Positions 9,570-18,656 are shown, numbered from the stretch's first letter. The stretch is DNA of 64,000 bases from Coriobacteriia bacterium (GCA_009783085.1 WRHU01000005.1:87177-151176); one strand, 5' to 3'. The notes: a model not told the origin generated them from the letters alone. Numbers and translations are program-made.

Positions 9570-9697
9570 GGAGAAAATGCCCCTGGGGATAAATTGCCCT
9601 GAGGAAAAATTGCCCCTGAACGCCGATATAGGGCGCAACCTCTGGAGTCTATGGTGGTGGGGTTCATAGATCTCACTTCGATTGCACCCTATATCGG
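9570..9697. repeat. Degenerate ~18-bp direct repeats followed by a 16-bp inverted repeat with a 43-bp spacer
   Basis: gggagaaaatgcccctg / gggataaattgccctg / gaggaaaaattgcccctg; CCGATATAGGGCGCAA (9623-9638) vs TTGCACCCTATATCGG (9682-9697), 15/16 complementary. Confidence 0.7.
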
Positions 9698-9902
9698 GTT
9701 TCAATAGCTCTTGCGTGTGTGTCTGACGCTCACGCTCAGCCATGCGATGTGGTAAGTTTTCAAATTACAGCTCGTTTGCTTTACTTTACAGATGCGCTTG
9801 GTTGGTTCTCTTTTTTTGCTTAATCCTGTCCTTTTCGCTGAAAATAGTATAGCACGCTGACAAGCCAAAAATAGCCTGATTTCCGCCCTCTCATCCGGAT
9901 AA

Positions 9903-10004
9903 AGCGCATATATGCGCTGGTTAGGGGCTTGTTTTGTGCCACTCGTCCGGACGAGTGGCACCTGAGGCCACAACAAGAAAACATGCTGTTTTCTTGTTGT
10001 GGCC
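9903..10004. repeat. Cluster of three perfect palindromes/hairpins
   Basis: AGCGCATATATGCGCT (9903-9918); GTGCCACTCGTCCGGACGAGTGGCAC (9936-9961); GGCCACAACAAGAAAACA-TGC-TGTTTTCTTGTTGTGGCC (9966-10004). Confidence 0.9.
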
Positions 10005-10070
10005 GACTAAGCCTTGTTGGGCCTTTTTTGAAGGTGTTGAGGAGGACGGTACGATTTTGTCACATTTCTC

Positions 10071-10135
10071 GGCAGGCAGGGGTGGTTCTGTATTCCCTTT
10101 GCAAAGCAAGGGGAGCAAAGTCACCCCTGCCTGCC
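10071..10135. repeat. Dispersed inverted-repeat element, copy 1 (family A)
   Basis: GGCAGGCAGGGGTG ... CACCCCTGCCTGCC termini; near-identical to 47778-47844. Confidence 0.88.
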
Positions 10136-10150
10136 CTATAAGTTTTTAAC

Positions 10151-10999
10151 TTATGCCAAGTTGAGCTTCTTGGTCATAAAGTGGCGGCTAATAAAGTAGC
10201 CAGCAATCGCAAAGGCAATCAGCAGCAGGCCATAGAGCAAGGTGCCCAGGACAAGAGCCTGTTCTCCTGCCACCGAATACAACTGCGAGTCATACGGCAA
10301 GCGGTCAATTCTCTGCATTATCCCCACAAACGCAGGCATAACTGCCGCCGTAAAGATGCTTGAGATAATCTGAATGGCAACTGTGATGATAAGGTAGGCA
10401 AGCACTGTTCCGCCAAGACGACTTTTGATAATGTTAGGGCCAATGGCTATCGCCGTGTAATAGGTAAGAATGCTCGAAACAAACGACACCACTATAAGGA
10501 AAATGCCACAAATTATCCAAAGGCTTGGGTGGAACCCATTTGACACAGCATCGCGCCAAAACTCCGCTATTCCCTTAAAGATATCGGGCAATCCTGCTGG
10601 CGTTGCAAGTATCAAAAAGCTGAGAAGCAGCACAACAAAACTTGCAAGCGACCACACCGTTCCAACAATGAGCTTGCTTATGAGGTGCTGGTCAGCCGTT
10701 ACGGGAAGCGTAAACCACAAATAACCCTCGTCACCAAGCATTCGATAAAAACGCACCACAATAATAACCAAGGTCGCAACAAACAAAGCCGTAATTGCCA
10801 CTATGTACAGAGTAACCACAAGCCCTTCCATAATAGCTGAAAGATTCTTGGCAAAGCCAGGGGTGGTGCTTGTGTAGATGTCAGGAGCAAAATAGCTGGT
10901 AATGGCGGTAATCATTGCTAACACCAAAACTCCGGCGTACATCAGCAAAAAGGTTCGTGATGTTGCCTTGAATTCATATTTAAGTAGTTTTCCTAGCAT
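10151..10999 (-). CDS. ABC transporter permease (ABC-2-like, six predicted TM)
   Basis: MLGKLLKYEFKATSRTFLLMYAGVLVLAM... multiple hydrophobic helices; overlaps adjacent ATPase gene. Confidence 0.8.
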   Translation of the reverse strand: MLGKLLKYEFKATSRTFLLMYAGVLVLAMITAITSYFAPDIYTSTTPGFAKNLSAIMEGLVVTLYIVAITALFVATLVIIVVRFYRMLGDEGYLWFTLPVTADQHLISKLIVGTVWSLASFVVLLLSFLILATPAGLPDIFKGIAEFWRDAVSNGFHPSLWIICGIFLIVVSFVSSILTYYTAIAIGPNIIKSRLGGTVLAYLIITVAIQIISSIFTAAVMPAFVGIMQRIDRLPYDSQLYSVAGEQALVLGTLLYGLLLIAFAIAGYFISRHFMTKKLNLA

Positions 11000-11691
11000 C
11001 GGAATACCTCCCTGAACACCTCGTTAACGCTCTTTCCGGTTTCCTCACGTATCTGGTCAACACTCGCCACGCGCTCGACATAGCCACCCCACAAAAAGAC
11101 TACATCGTCCAAAACGTGTTCGATGTCATAAATGAGGTGCGTGCTAATAAGCACCGTGCCATGCTCGTTGTAGTTGCGAATGATCGTGTCCAAAATGTAA
11201 TCGCGCGCCGCTGGGTCAACCCCACCAATGGGCTCGTCAAGCAGATAAAGATGCGCTTGGCGACTCATCGCCAAAGCCAGCTGAACCTTTTCTTGCATAC
11301 CTTTTGATAAGGTCTTGAACGTCTTGCTGGTGTCTATGCCGAGTGCAGCGAGCATGTCATTCGCTTTTGCAGAATCAAAGTTCTCGTAAAAGTCTGCGAA
11401 AAGGGCCACGCAATCTTGCACCTTCATCCAACTGTCGAAGTAGGGACGGTCGGGCAAATAGCTCACAATCTTTTTTGTTTCTGGGCCAGGCTTGATGCCG
11501 TTAATAAAAATCTCACCGCTTGAGGGAGTAAGCAGTCCGCTTGCGAGCTTCATAAACGTTGTTTTGCCGCTCCCGTTAGGGCCCAAAAGCCCCACGATGC
11601 GCCCTGCTCCCAGCGAAATGTTGACGTTGTTCAACGCCGGCATAACGCCAAAGTTTTTGGTGAGATTTTGCGTTTGCAATATCATGCTCAT
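10993..11691 (-). CDS. ABC transporter ATP-binding protein
   Basis: GLLGPNGSGKTTFMKLASG (Walker A), LSKGMQEKVQLALAMSRQAHLYLLDEPIGGVDP (signature/Walker B), STHLIYDIE. Confidence 0.95.
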   Translation of the reverse strand: MSMILQTQNLTKNFGVMPALNNVNISLGAGRIVGLLGPNGSGKTTFMKLASGLLTPSSGEIFINGIKPGPETKKIVSYLPDRPYFDSWMKVQDCVALFADFYENFDSAKANDMLAALGIDTSKTFKTLSKGMQEKVQLALAMSRQAHLYLLDEPIGGVDPAARDYILDTIIRNYNEHGTVLISTHLIYDIEHVLDDVVFLWGGYVERVASVDQIREETGKSVNEVFREVFRC

Positions 11692-12426
11692 CTATTTCAT
11701 CTCCTTACCTGCAGCCTTGTTGGCGGTCGATGCCACTTTTTTGGCAGTTGAGGCAGCTTTGCTTGCAGACGATGCAGCCTTCTTGGCAGTTGGGGCAGCT
11801 TTGTTGCCAGCTGGGGCAGCTTTTTTATGGCTGGAAGCAGCTGGCTTCTTGCGAGCCGGTGCTTTTGCCGGTGCTGCCGCCGTCGTTTTTGCCTTAGCTG
11901 CTGCTGTTTTTGCCGCCGCCGCTGTTTTTGCCGCTGTTTTTGCCGCCGCCGCTGTCGAAGTCTTTGCCCGAGGTTTTGCTGATGCTTTCGCTCGTGCGGC
12001 TGGTGCCTTTGCTTGCGTCGCAGACGCCTTTGGTTGAGCCTTTGTTTGCGCTGCCCGCGCTGCTTGAGGCGTTTCCTGCACAACAAGCATATTCGCAGCA
12101 GCCGAACGACCAATTCCCAAACTTTGCATACCAACAAAATACTGTTCGATATAGCCTTCTGCCATACGTTCTTTGAGAGCCTTTACCAGTTGAACGTCGG
12201 TAGTAACGGTTCTGCCGCTCGTTCTTTGCGTGTACAAAAGCCCTTGAGCTTCCAGCTCGGTCAGCGCCTTTTGCATAGTGTTCGGGTTTACGTTGGCTTC
12301 AAGTGCCAGCACACGAACGCTCGGAACAGGAGAGCCCATCGGATAGATTCCCAAAAGAATCCTCTTTTGAATGAGCTCCATAATCTGAGCATAAATAGGA
12401 CGGTCTGTGCTAAAAACCCAGTTCAC
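11692..12426 (-). CDS. GntR-family (YtrA-like) transcriptional regulator with Ala/Lys-rich histone-H1-like C-terminal tail
   Basis: Likely GTG start at 12426 after GGAGG: VNWVFSTDRPIYAQIMELIQKRILLGIYPMGSPVPSVRVLALEANVNPNTMQKALTELEAQGLLYTQRTSGRTV; tail KPRAKTSTAAAAKTAAKTAAAAKTAAAKAKTTAAAPAKAPARKK... Confidence 0.9.
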   Translation of the reverse strand: MNWVFSTDRPIYAQIMELIQKRILLGIYPMGSPVPSVRVLALEANVNPNTMQKALTELEAQGLLYTQRTSGRTVTTDVQLVKALKERMAEGYIEQYFVGMQSLGIGRSAAANMLVVQETPQAARAAQTKAQPKASATQAKAPAARAKASAKPRAKTSTAAAAKTAAKTAAAAKTAAAKAKTTAAAPAKAPARKKPAASSHKKAAPAGNKAAPTAKKAASSASKAASTAKKVASTANKAAGKEMK

Positions 12427-12500
12427 TGCACACCTCCTTCTCTCGTACGTTTTGAGCCACATTTTGAGCCCTGCTGACTTTCGAGATTGCCTCGGGCTCT

Positions 12501-12537
12501 GTATTACTGTACTAATTATATAATACAATACCGTATT
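12501..12537 (-). promoter_or_regulatory. Promoter with candidate GntR operator upstream of the GntR-ABC operon
   Basis: Plus strand AATAC-N6-GTATT (12522-12537) inverted repeat beside TATAAT on the minus strand; a second GTATTACTGTAC half-site nearby. Confidence 0.45.
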
Positions 12538-12799
12538 AAGACAGCTCCGTCAAGAAACTTTTTGAAAACTTTTGGGTGACGAGGGAGGGGACCAAACGTG
12601 TGACAAAGTGTGCCAACTTAAACGCACCCGTGCGACAACGTGCGACATCTCTGATGGGCCCCGTGTGCTTAGAGGTTGCCGTAAAACCTTTGGCAGCGCG
12701 CTGGAGCGTTTTGTTTTTGCTAGAAAACCGCAGCTCAGAGGCAGGGTGATGACAGATTTTGCAACGTCGCTGGCAGATGATATAATAGTCCCTCGCTGC

Positions 12800-12887
12800 G
12801 GAGGAATGGCCGAGTGGTTGAAGGCGGCAGTCTTGAAAACTGTTGTGCCGCAAGGTACCGTGGGTTCAAATCCTACTTCCTCCGCCA
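12800..12887 (+). tRNA. tRNA-Ser(TGA), CCA encoded
   Basis: GGAGGAATGGCCGAGTGG...CAGTCTTGAAAACTG... variable arm ...GGTTCAAATCC...TTCCTCCGCCA. Confidence 0.95.
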
Positions 12888-12912
12888 GTTTAGTTTTTTA
12901 CAAGGGAGCTTC

Positions 12913-13185
12913 ATGATACAAACCGTACTGTCTGTGCTGGGCAAAGACCGCAAGGGCGTAGTTGCCACCGTGGCTACCACGCTGTTTGAGGCTGGTGCTA
13001 ACATTGACGACATCTCACAAACCATTTTGGGCGATATGTTCTCCATGACCATGATGGTAACGATCGACGAGGGCGCGTGCGGCTTTAATGAGCTTCAAGA
13101 GCGCCTTGCCGCTGATGCCGAGCGCCTTAATATGCAGATTACGCTGCAGCGCTCAGATGTCTTTGATTTCATGTACAAGGTGTAG
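12913..13185 (+). CDS. ACT domain-containing protein (UPF0237-like)
   Basis: MIQTVLSVLGKDRKGVVATVATTLFEAGANIDDISQTILGDMFSMTMMV; in-frame ATG at 12913. Confidence 0.88.
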   Translation: MIQTVLSVLGKDRKGVVATVATTLFEAGANIDDISQTILGDMFSMTMMVTIDEGACGFNELQERLAADAERLNMQITLQRSDVFDFMYKV

Positions 13186-13199
13186 CTTAGCTCTCGTTT

Positions 13200-14243
13200 T
13201 TACCCCAACGCATCTACGTCTGCGCCATTTAAGCCCGCGTCACTCAACCCCACAACATCTACGTCCACGCCATTTAAGCCCACAACGGTTGCCATTCTGC
13301 CCGAGGCTTCTTTGTCCCTGCGTGCGGAATGCAAAAGCGGATTTCTTTTTGTTGAGCCAAAATACCACTCTATGTTTTGCGGCTCAACGCCCTGTGAGGT
13401 TAAAATTGCTCGTGCCGAGCCGGGCAAATCTGCGAGCCAATGCCCCGTGCGGCTTGCCACAAATAACTCAGATACCTTTTCTGCAATGGCAGGTCGTTCC
13501 AAGAGTGCGCTGCGAACCTCAGTGGAAACTTCGTAATCCCCTTGCGTAATCGCTGGACCAATCCAAACCTTGAGAGAGCTGGGTGCTATGCCGTGGTCTT
13601 TTTGCAAGCGCTCTAATGCCCCTTCGATGATGCCGCCAGCAAGGCTTTTCCAGCCTGCATGAAGTGCGGCAGCCACCTTATGTTGCTCGCTCACGCAGAC
13701 AACAGGCAGACAGTCGGCGGTGGTAAAGGCAACAGCGGTGCCCTTTTGGGTGAGCAATGCGCCATCGGCGTTGATGCTTGGGGGTATGGCGGCGGCGCTT
13801 GGGGGCTCAGCGGCACTTGCTGGTGGCATAGCAGCGGCGCTTGGGGGCTCAGCGGCACTTGCTGGTGGCATAGCAGCGGTGCTTACTGGTGGCAAAGTTG
13901 GATTGTGCGATGATACCGATGACAAAGCGGGGTTGTGCGGCGGCACACCAACAACGCGCACCCCATGTTCAAGAGCAAGCCACGTTACGTGCAACGGCGC
14001 AAGGGCACGCTCCAGCTCACGACGCTGCTCCTCACACTCGCCAGCCTTAAAGCTCACTGGCTCGCCCCTGTGCAAAGCAAGCGTGGTAAAAACAGTGAGC
14101 CAAGGAAATCCAAGGCTCACCGGTTCAATAACAGAAAAATTGCGGGTTTCTAAGGGGGCTTCTAAGCGGGCTTCTAAGCGGGCTTCTAAGCGGGCTTCTA
14201 AGTGGGTTTCTGCCACAGCAAGCTCAGCAATCTCAGCAATCAC
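13200..14243 (-). CDS. pgeF: YfiH/laccase-domain protein (peptidoglycan editing factor PgeF / polyphenol oxidase family)
   Basis: TTADCLPVVCVSEQHKVAAALHAGWKSLAGGIIEGALERL, IGPAITQGDYEVSTEV; repeat-containing insertions. Confidence 0.85.
   Translation of the reverse strand: MIAEIAELAVAETHLEARLEARLEARLEAPLETRNFSVIEPVSLGFPWLTVFTTLALHRGEPVSFKAGECEEQRRELERALAPLHVTWLALEHGVRVVGVPPHNPALSSVSSHNPTLPPVSTAAMPPASAAEPPSAAAMPPASAAEPPSAAAIPPSINADGALLTQKGTAVAFTTADCLPVVCVSEQHKVAAALHAGWKSLAGGIIEGALERLQKDHGIAPSSLKVWIGPAITQGDYEVSTEVRSALLERPAIAEKVSELFVASRTGHWLADLPGSARAILTSQGVEPQNIEWYFGSTKRNPLLHSARRDKEASGRMATVVGLNGVDVDVVGLSDAGLNGADVDALG
13785..13880. repeat. 42-bp tandem repeat inside pgeF
   Basis: gcgcttgggggctcagcggcacttgctggtggcatagcagcg repeated; encodes (PPASAAEPPSAAAM)n. 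Confidence 0.85.
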
Positions 14244-14252
14244 AAACAGCCG

Positions 14253-15284
14253 CTACCGAGAAAGCAGCAGCTGGGCTATCTGCACGGCGTTAAGGGCCGC
14301 ACCCTTACGAATCTGGTCGGCAACGTTCCAAAATGCCAGACCATGCGGCACCGACGTGTCTTGGCGCAAGCGGCCAACGTAGACGGGGTCGCTTCCTGCC
14401 AATAGGCCCGGCATGGGGTAGCTCTTGGCAGCAGGATCGTCCATCACCACAATGCCCGGTGCAGCCTCAAGGGCGGCTCGTGCGTCGGCTACGCTTAGCT
14501 CCGAAGCAAACTCAACATTTATCATCTCGGCATGACAGCGCAAAACAGGAACCCGCACGCAATTAACCGCAAGCTCAAGGGCGGGTGCATGCATAATCTT
14601 TTTGGTTTCCACCACCATTTTCCACTCTTCTTTGGTGTAAGCGTCGTCCATGAACACGTCAATATGCGGAATACAATTAAACGCAATCTGGTGCGCAAAA
14701 TGCTCAACAGCAAGGGGCTTATCGTCAAGAAAATCGCGCGACTGATTGTACAGCTCGTCCATCGCCGCCGCACCAGCTCCGCTTGCCGCCTGGTAGGTAG
14801 ACACCACCACGCGCTTGATAGGAGCAATCTTATTAAGCGGTGCGAGGGCAGCCACCATTTGAATGGTTGAACAGTTGGGGTTGGCAATAACTCCCTGATG
14901 CTCAAAGGCGTCATCTGGATTAACCTCGGGAACAACGAGCGGCACGCCGCTTTCCATACGAAATGCCGAGGAGTTGTCTATCATAACTGCGCCTGCAGCA
15001 ACAACTGCCTCACGGAGTTCTATTGACACATCGGCGCCCGCAGCAAATAGAGCAATATCCACGCCCTCAAAGGACTCTGGGGTCATCGCTTTAACGGTAA
15101 GCTCTCCGCCTGGAGCAGGCTTAAAGGGCACCGTCTTGCCGGCGCTGCGCTCGCTTGCCAAGGCACGCACCTCGGCGGCAGGAAATTCAAGCTGCTCTAG
15201 CACAAGCAACATTTCGCGCCCAACTGCACCCGTAGCTCCAGCTACTGCAACAACAGGGTTGGCAGGAAGTGATTTGAAAGCCAT
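14253..15284 (-). CDS. asd: Aspartate-semialdehyde dehydrogenase
   Basis: VAVAGATGAVGREMLLVLEQ, FAAGADVS, VIANPNCSTIQMV, STYQAASGAGAAAMDEL, VPVLRCHAEMINVEF. Confidence 0.93.
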   Translation of the reverse strand: MAFKSLPANPVVAVAGATGAVGREMLLVLEQLEFPAAEVRALASERSAGKTVPFKPAPGGELTVKAMTPESFEGVDIALFAAGADVSIELREAVVAAGAVMIDNSSAFRMESGVPLVVPEVNPDDAFEHQGVIANPNCSTIQMVAALAPLNKIAPIKRVVVSTYQAASGAGAAAMDELYNQSRDFLDDKPLAVEHFAHQIAFNCIPHIDVFMDDAYTKEEWKMVVETKKIMHAPALELAVNCVRVPVLRCHAEMINVEFASELSVADARAALEAAPGIVVMDDPAAKSYPMPGLLAGSDPVYVGRLRQDTSVPHGLAFWNVADQIRKGAALNAVQIAQLLLSR

Positions 15285-15387
15285 CTGAATGCTCCGTTCT
15301 CTCTATTCAGGTATACTTCTCGCTAGGTACCATGCCTACTGCAGGCATCTACGTATCCATAATACCCGATTCTTGCGAGGAGTTTGC

Positions 15388-16077
15388 ATGACTAATGCCT
15401 TACCCCTACCAGCGGTTGCTTTTGTGGGCAAACAGAACTCTGGAAAAACAACCCTGCTGGTCAAGCTCATAGCGGAGCTTACCGCACGAGGCGTGCAGGT
15501 GGGTACCGTTAAACATCATTCGCATTGCGGTTTTGAGTTTGATAAAGAGGGAAAAGACTCGTGGCGCCACACTCAGGCGGGCAGTTGTTACACCGTCATT
15601 GCCGCGCCCGACCAGATTGCCAGCGTGCAGCGTGTTGACGAGAATGTTGACGTGCCCCTTGAACTCATCATAAAAAAGATGGCTGAAACAGCAAGTGCAA
15701 AACTTGATGTTGTTTTGGTTGAGGGCTACCGACAGTCGGGCTTGCCTACCATTGAGCTTTTTAGGGCGGAGAATCCCCGCGATGCTGAGCGCACGCTGGG
15801 CGCAGAGGACAATCCACTTGTTGCCGTGGTAACCGACATACGCCGTGTGGAGCAAGAGGCGGCGGTTTTTGGTGGTGCAGGGGGTGCAGGGGCTGCAGCT
15901 TGCGCAAGTGACACAGGGGGCGCAGGTGGTGCGGTGGGCGCAAGTGGCTCAGGTGGCGGCAGCGATAGTGGTGGTAGCGATAGTGGGGGCTGCGAACCTC
16001 TCCCCACTTTTGGCTTTGAAGACATCGCTGCGCTGGCAGATTTTGTGCAATCCGCTATTATAGAGCCATGTCAATAA
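15388..16077 (+). CDS. mobB: Molybdopterin-guanine dinucleotide biosynthesis protein B
   Basis: In-frame ATG at 15388: PAVAFVGKQNSGKTTLLVKLIAELTARGVQVGTVKHHSHCGFEFDKEGKDSWRHTQAGS; Gly/Ser-rich insertion near the C terminus. Confidence 0.9.
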   Translation: MTNALPLPAVAFVGKQNSGKTTLLVKLIAELTARGVQVGTVKHHSHCGFEFDKEGKDSWRHTQAGSCYTVIAAPDQIASVQRVDENVDVPLELIIKKMAETASAKLDVVLVEGYRQSGLPTIELFRAENPRDAERTLGAEDNPLVAVVTDIRRVEQEAAVFGGAGGAGAAACASDTGGAGGAVGASGSGGGSDSGGSDSGGCEPLPTFGFEDIAALADFVQSAIIEPCQ

Positions 16078-17342
16078 TTGTTACAAAGTTTGGTGGAACT
16101 TCGCTTGCTACGTCAGAGCGCGTGCGAGCTGCTGCTGAGCGCCTGGTTGCCTATCATAACGAGGGCAAACAGGTGGTGGCAGTGGTGAGCGCCATGGGTG
16201 CGGCAACCGACGAGCTGCTTGCCTTGGCAAAAAGCGTCAACCCCAGCCCTCCGGCACGTGAGCTGGATATGCTTTTGGCAACGGGTGAGCAGGTAAGTAT
16301 GTCGGTGGTTGCTATGGCGGTTGAGGCGCTGGGTGTTCCTGCCATGAGCCTTACGGGCCGTCAGGCGGGTATTCTCACCAGCAAAGCACATAATAAAGCT
16401 ACTATCAGCGAGCTTAAGTGCGACCGTGTGCAAAAAGCGCTTGACGGCGGGCACATTGTTATTGTTGCGGGATTTCAAGGCACCACGCTTGAAGGCGAGC
16501 TTACTACCTTGGGGCGTGGCGGGTCGGATACCTCGGCGGTTGCTCTAGCAGCGGCACTTGCGGCGGACGTGTGTGAGATTTACTCCGACGTTGACGGCAT
16601 TTATACCTGTGACCCACGTGTGGTTCCCCGTGCGCATAAACTCGATGAGGTGTCCTACGAGGAGATGCTTGAGCTTGCAGCGGCAGGCTCGGGTGTGCTG
16701 CAAATGCGTGCCATTGAGTTTGCACGCAATTTTAAGGTAAAACTCCATTGTCGGAGCGCATTTAGCAGCGCAAACGGCACTTTGGTCAAGGAGGAAACTA
16801 TGGAACAAGCAGTTGTTTCGGGGATTGCATTTGATAAGTCCGAGGCAAAAGTTACCATTCGCAACGTGCCCGATGCTTTGGGTATTGCCGGTGAGCTTTT
16901 TGGAGCCATTGCGACGGCGAACATTAACGTTGACATGATTGTGCAAAATATCTCGGAGCATGGGCATACCGACATCAGCTTTACCGTGCCCATTGGCGAT
17001 TTAACCAAGATAAAAACGGTGCTTGACGGGCTGCTGGACAAGTTGGGCATTCGTGAATACGTGGTTGACGACACCATTGCCAAAGTAAGCATTGTGGGCG
17101 CTGGCATGAAAAGTAATCCCGGAATTGCCGCTAAAATGTTTACGGTGCTTGCCAAAAATGGCGTTAACATCTCAATGATTTCCACTTCTGCCATTCGTAT
17201 TAGCGTGGTTATTGACGAGCCCTCTGTTGAGAGTGCTGTACTTGCTCTGCATACCGCTTTTGGCTTAGATGCAGATGAAGTTTTTGAGGAAACTCAGCTT
17301 TCTGACGAGGAACTTGCCGCCAAGGCCAAAAAAGGACGGTAG
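16068..17342 (+). CDS. lysC: Aspartate kinase
   Basis: MSIIVTKFGGTSLATSERVRAAAERL, TLGRGGSDTSAVALAAAL, C-terminal ACT domains; overlaps mobB by 10 bp. Confidence 0.95.
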   Translation: MSIIVTKFGGTSLATSERVRAAAERLVAYHNEGKQVVAVVSAMGAATDELLALAKSVNPSPPARELDMLLATGEQVSMSVVAMAVEALGVPAMSLTGRQAGILTSKAHNKATISELKCDRVQKALDGGHIVIVAGFQGTTLEGELTTLGRGGSDTSAVALAAALAADVCEIYSDVDGIYTCDPRVVPRAHKLDEVSYEEMLELAAAGSGVLQMRAIEFARNFKVKLHCRSAFSSANGTLVKEETMEQAVVSGIAFDKSEAKVTIRNVPDALGIAGELFGAIATANINVDMIVQNISEHGHTDISFTVPIGDLTKIKTVLDGLLDKLGIREYVVDDTIAKVSIVGAGMKSNPGIAAKMFTVLAKNGVNISMISTSAIRISVVIDEPSVESAVLALHTAFGLDADEVFEETQLSDEELAAKAKKGR

Positions 17343-17609
17343 GCTTCTTGTTTGTTCGTTTCTTTGCGTCCTAGTGAAAGCAATGTGACAACGGCTTTTT
17401 GTCATCTAGCCGTATACAAACAAATGTTTGCTTTTTGGCTTGCGCTATGGTATCGTGTAAATAGTCAATGTTGGGGCACCCGAAAGCCCTGAGTGTATCC
17501 CACGCATTAAAAATTGAAAATCTACGAAAAGAAAGCAGGACAGCAGTAAGATTTTTTAATATGCGCTATGATGGAACACAGGCAGGAACTGATAGGAGAC
17601 AAGCTCAAA

Positions 17610-18656
17610 ATGAATGAAAAAAGTATAAAAATAATTTCGCTTTTCTCTGGCGCAGGAGGCTTAGATTTGGGCTTTTCTCGGGCAGGGTTTGACATTGTAA
17701 TGGCAAACGAGTACGACAGTTCTATTTGGGAAACTTACGAAAAAAACCACAATGCTCCACTGATAAAGGGTGATATTAAAGAAGTTCCCTCTTCCGTCTT
17801 TCCAGAATGTGACGGTATTATTGGTGGTCCACCTTGCCAATCGTGGAGCGAAGCTGGCAGTCTTCGTGGCATAGAGGATCCTCGGGGTAAACTATTTTTT
17901 GAATATGTTCGTTTACTAAAAGACAAGCAACCTAAGTTCTTTTTAGCAGAAAATGTATCGGGCATGCTTGCCGCTCGGCACAAAGGAGCTGTTGAAAACA
18001 TTACGAAGCTTTTCAAAGAGGCTGGGTATGATGTTTATATAGACCTGTTAAATGCGGCTGATTTTTCTGTTCCGCAAGATAGAAAACGAGTGTTTTTTGT
18101 GGGAATAAGAAAAGACCTGAGATGCACGTTTGAGTTTCCCACCCCATCAACAGAAAAAATCACACTGCAGCAAGCGATAGGAGATCTCCAAAACACAGCT
18201 ATCCCTGCCTTGGTTCGCAATAAAACAAATGGTGAGAATTGTGTTGTTGCTAACCATGAGTTTATGATTGGTGGATTTTCGAGCATCTTTATGTCGCGGA
18301 ACAGAGTGCGCTCGTGGGACGAACAATCTTTTACCATTCAGGCGGGCGGCAGACACACTCCCCTTCACCCACAAGCTCCAAAAATGCTGCTCGTTGAACA
18401 AAATAAACGCGAATTTGCTAGGGAAAAAGAAGACCTCTATAGACGCTTGTCTGTCAGAGAATGTGCGAGGATACAGACCTTCCCCGATACGTTTAAGCTT
18501 TACTACAATGATGTTGCCGATGGCTATAAAATGATTGGAAACGCTGTTCCCGTCAACCTTGCTTATGCAATGGCAAATGCTATCAAACATACACTGAGTT
18601 CAACTTGTGCTGCTCCTGCAGATGAGAACATGATTGAGATGGCAAAAGCAGTATGA
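17610..18656 (+). CDS. DNA (cytosine-5-)-methyltransferase, M.HaeIII-like
   Basis: [98 protein letters not shown] at 17610 preceded by GGAG. Confidence 0.93.
   Translation: MNEKSIKIISLFSGAGGLDLGFSRAGFDIVMANEYDSSIWETYEKNHNAPLIKGDIKEVPSSVFPECDGIIGGPPCQSWSEAGSLRGIEDPRGKLFFEYVRLLKDKQPKFFLAENVSGMLAARHKGAVENITKLFKEAGYDVYIDLLNAADFSVPQDRKRVFFVGIRKDLRCTFEFPTPSTEKITLQQAIGDLQNTAIPALVRNKTNGENCVVANHEFMIGGFSSIFMSRNRVRSWDEQSFTIQAGGRHTPLHPQAPKMLLVEQNKREFAREKEDLYRRLSVRECARIQTFPDTFKLYYNDVADGYKMIGNAVPVNLAYAMANAIKHTLSSTCAAPADENMIEMAKAV

Noticed and set aside
9921-10149. Three overlapping short ORFs over the palindrome cluster
   Set aside because: They mirror each other because of the perfect palindromes; repeat artefacts, not genes.
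12529-12799. ORFs around 12536-12916 next to tRNA-Ser
   Set aside because: They overlap the tRNA on both strands and have no domain or RBS support.
17343-17609. Possible riboswitch or prophage boundary upstream of the methyltransferase
   Set aside because: No recognisable aptamer core, integrase, att repeat or tRNA; only an AT-rich intergenic region.
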